Positions 6,690 through 7,505 of a DNA stretch of 7,505 bases are shown in pieces. The translations under genes and the position numbers were made by a program. The notes beneath the pieces were generated by a model. It worked only from the letters and a program-made list of their open reading frames with translations, ran no database searches and was not told the DNA's origin. This stretch comes from Thermatribacter sp964570785 (GTDB lineage: Bacteria > Atribacterota > Atribacteria > Atribacterales > Thermatribacteraceae). Positions within the stretch are counted from its first letter, which is position 1. The number at the start of each line of letters is the position of its first letter. The stretch covers positions 1 to 7,505 of the forward strand of contig CAZMZG010000071.1 of NCBI GenBank assembly GCA_964570785.1, given 5' to 3'.

Positions 6690-7505
6690 TTAGCGCTTCT
6701 CAGGCATCTTTGTCGACTCTCTAACTATCAACCTTTCTTCGAGAATCACCTCCCTTGGGCCGTTATCAATGCGCTTTTCAGCTCTCTCCAGTAACAGCGC
6801 AACTGCCGCCTTTCCTGCTTCATAAGTCGGAATTTTCACACTGGTTAGCGGAGGCTCAAGTACCTCCCCAATAACATCGTCGACCCCAATCAGAGAAAGT
6901 CTTTCCGGAATGGGAATGGAGCTCTCTCGGGCCGCCTTCAAAACGCCTATAGCCAGTTGTTCGCTGAAGGCAAATATCGCAGTGGGAAGTTCTTTTCTTG
7001 CAAAAAGCATCTTGGCACCCAGATAACCACTCGCCTGCGAGTAATCACTCACCTCAACGACCAGCTCCGGAAGTATTTCCACCCCAGCCTCTTCCAGTGC
7101 TTTTTTACAACCGGCAAAGCGTCGCTTGCTAATTCCACTTTCTCTCACCTTTAAAAAGCCTATCCTGCAATGGCCAAGCTCAAGCAGATGCCTGACCGCC
7201 TTATAGCAACCTCCTTCAGCATCCCCAGTCACCATATCCAGCGCAGCAACCCGGGTCGAGCCATAACAGTTCACCACTGGAATACCATTGGCAATGGCAA
7301 TTTCAACCATCTCTTTTAAAGCCTGGTTAAAAGGCGCAGAATAAATAATACCTTCCACCCGGTTACGAATAAACATTTTCAAAAAACGCTCAGTTTTTAT
7401 GATATCGTTATCATTATTGCAGATGATTACACTGTAGCCTTGCTCAAAAGCTACATCCTGGATCCCCCGGGCAATACCTGCATAAAAGGGATTGGCAATG
7501 TCTGG
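6690..7505 (-). CDS. LacI/GalR-family transcriptional regulator (5' end beyond the window)
   Basis: The last 271 residues, open to the right edge. Seen: the visible part begins with PDIANPFYAGIARGIQDVA, the classic start of the LacI-family periplasmic-binding-protein-like effector domain. It continues with GYSVIICNNDND, RVEGIIYSAP, GIPVVNCYG, a GDAEGGCYKAVRHLLELGH segment, PTAIFAFSEQLAIGVLKAA, LSLIGVDDV and LEPPLTSVKIPTYEAGKAAVALLLERA, all in family order. The N-terminal helix-turn-helix and hinge (about 60 residues) should lie just past the edge. A TTG at 7382 is only an internal codon: the frame continues 41 codons upstream with unmistakable family sequence. Role: sugar-responsive DNA-binding regulator, most likely a repressor of this operon and perhaps of itself, since it is first in the same-strand cluster. 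The promoter and operator are expected beyond the right edge; none was recognised inside. The inducer is unknown. Confidence 0.93.
   Translation of the reverse strand, partial: PDIANPFYAGIARGIQDVAFEQGYSVIICNNDNDIIKTERFLKMFIRNRVEGIIYSAPFNQALKEMVEIAIANGIPVVNCYGSTRVAALDMVTGDAEGGCYKAVRHLLELGHCRIGFLKVRESGISKRRFAGCKKALEEAGVEILPELVVEVSDYSQASGYLGAKMLFARKELPTAIFAFSEQLAIGVLKAARESSIPIPERLSLIGVDDVIGEVLEPPLTSVKIPTYEAGKAAVALLLERAEKRIDNGPREVILEERLIVRESTKMPEKR

Overview
The window carries seven genes, all on the minus strand and tightly packed, so transcription runs from the right edge to the left. In transcription order they are: a LacI-family repressor (5' end off the right edge), two MalF/MalG-like ABC permeases, an extracellular sugar-binding protein, two different uroporphyrinogen-decarboxylase-superfamily (URO-D) proteins, and a family 4 glycoside hydrolase (3' end off the left edge). 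The gaps are 47 nt, a 4-nt overlap, 139 nt, 60 nt, 26 nt and 16 nt. This looks like one carbohydrate-utilisation operon. No RNA genes, CRISPR arrays, insertion sequences or tRNAs were seen.

Region by region: 6690-7505 is the regulator (effector-binding domain only). 4949-6642 holds the membrane channel, with the permease genes coupled by an ATGA overlap. 4810-4948 is a 139-nt gap with a perfect but apparently orphan Shine-Dalgarno sequence. 3541-4809 is the binding protein. 3490-3526 is a perfect 16-bp hairpin between the transporter genes and the enzyme genes. 1316-3480 is the URO-D pair. 1-1299 is the GH4 enzyme. No gene-free stretch exceeds 300 bases.

How the genes may work together: the binding protein captures an oligosaccharide or glycoside and the permeases import it unphosphorylated, using an ATPase encoded elsewhere. 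The GH4 enzyme would cleave it in the cytoplasm by its NAD+/metal redox mechanism. The LacI protein would sense the sugar. The two URO-D proteins have no obvious place in this scheme. They are not in a haem context and are the most interesting part of the window.

Organism: bacterial, moderately AT-rich by eye, with strong AGGAGG-type ribosome binding sites and GTG as well as ATG starts. The binding protein has a type I signal peptide without a lipobox cysteine, which favours a cell with a periplasm over a Gram-positive cell. CUT1 transporters with shared ATPases, GH4 enzymes and URO-D paralogues together are reminiscent of anaerobic, often thermophilic lineages such as Thermotogota, Dictyoglomota or Atribacterota. 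This placement is a low-confidence inference.
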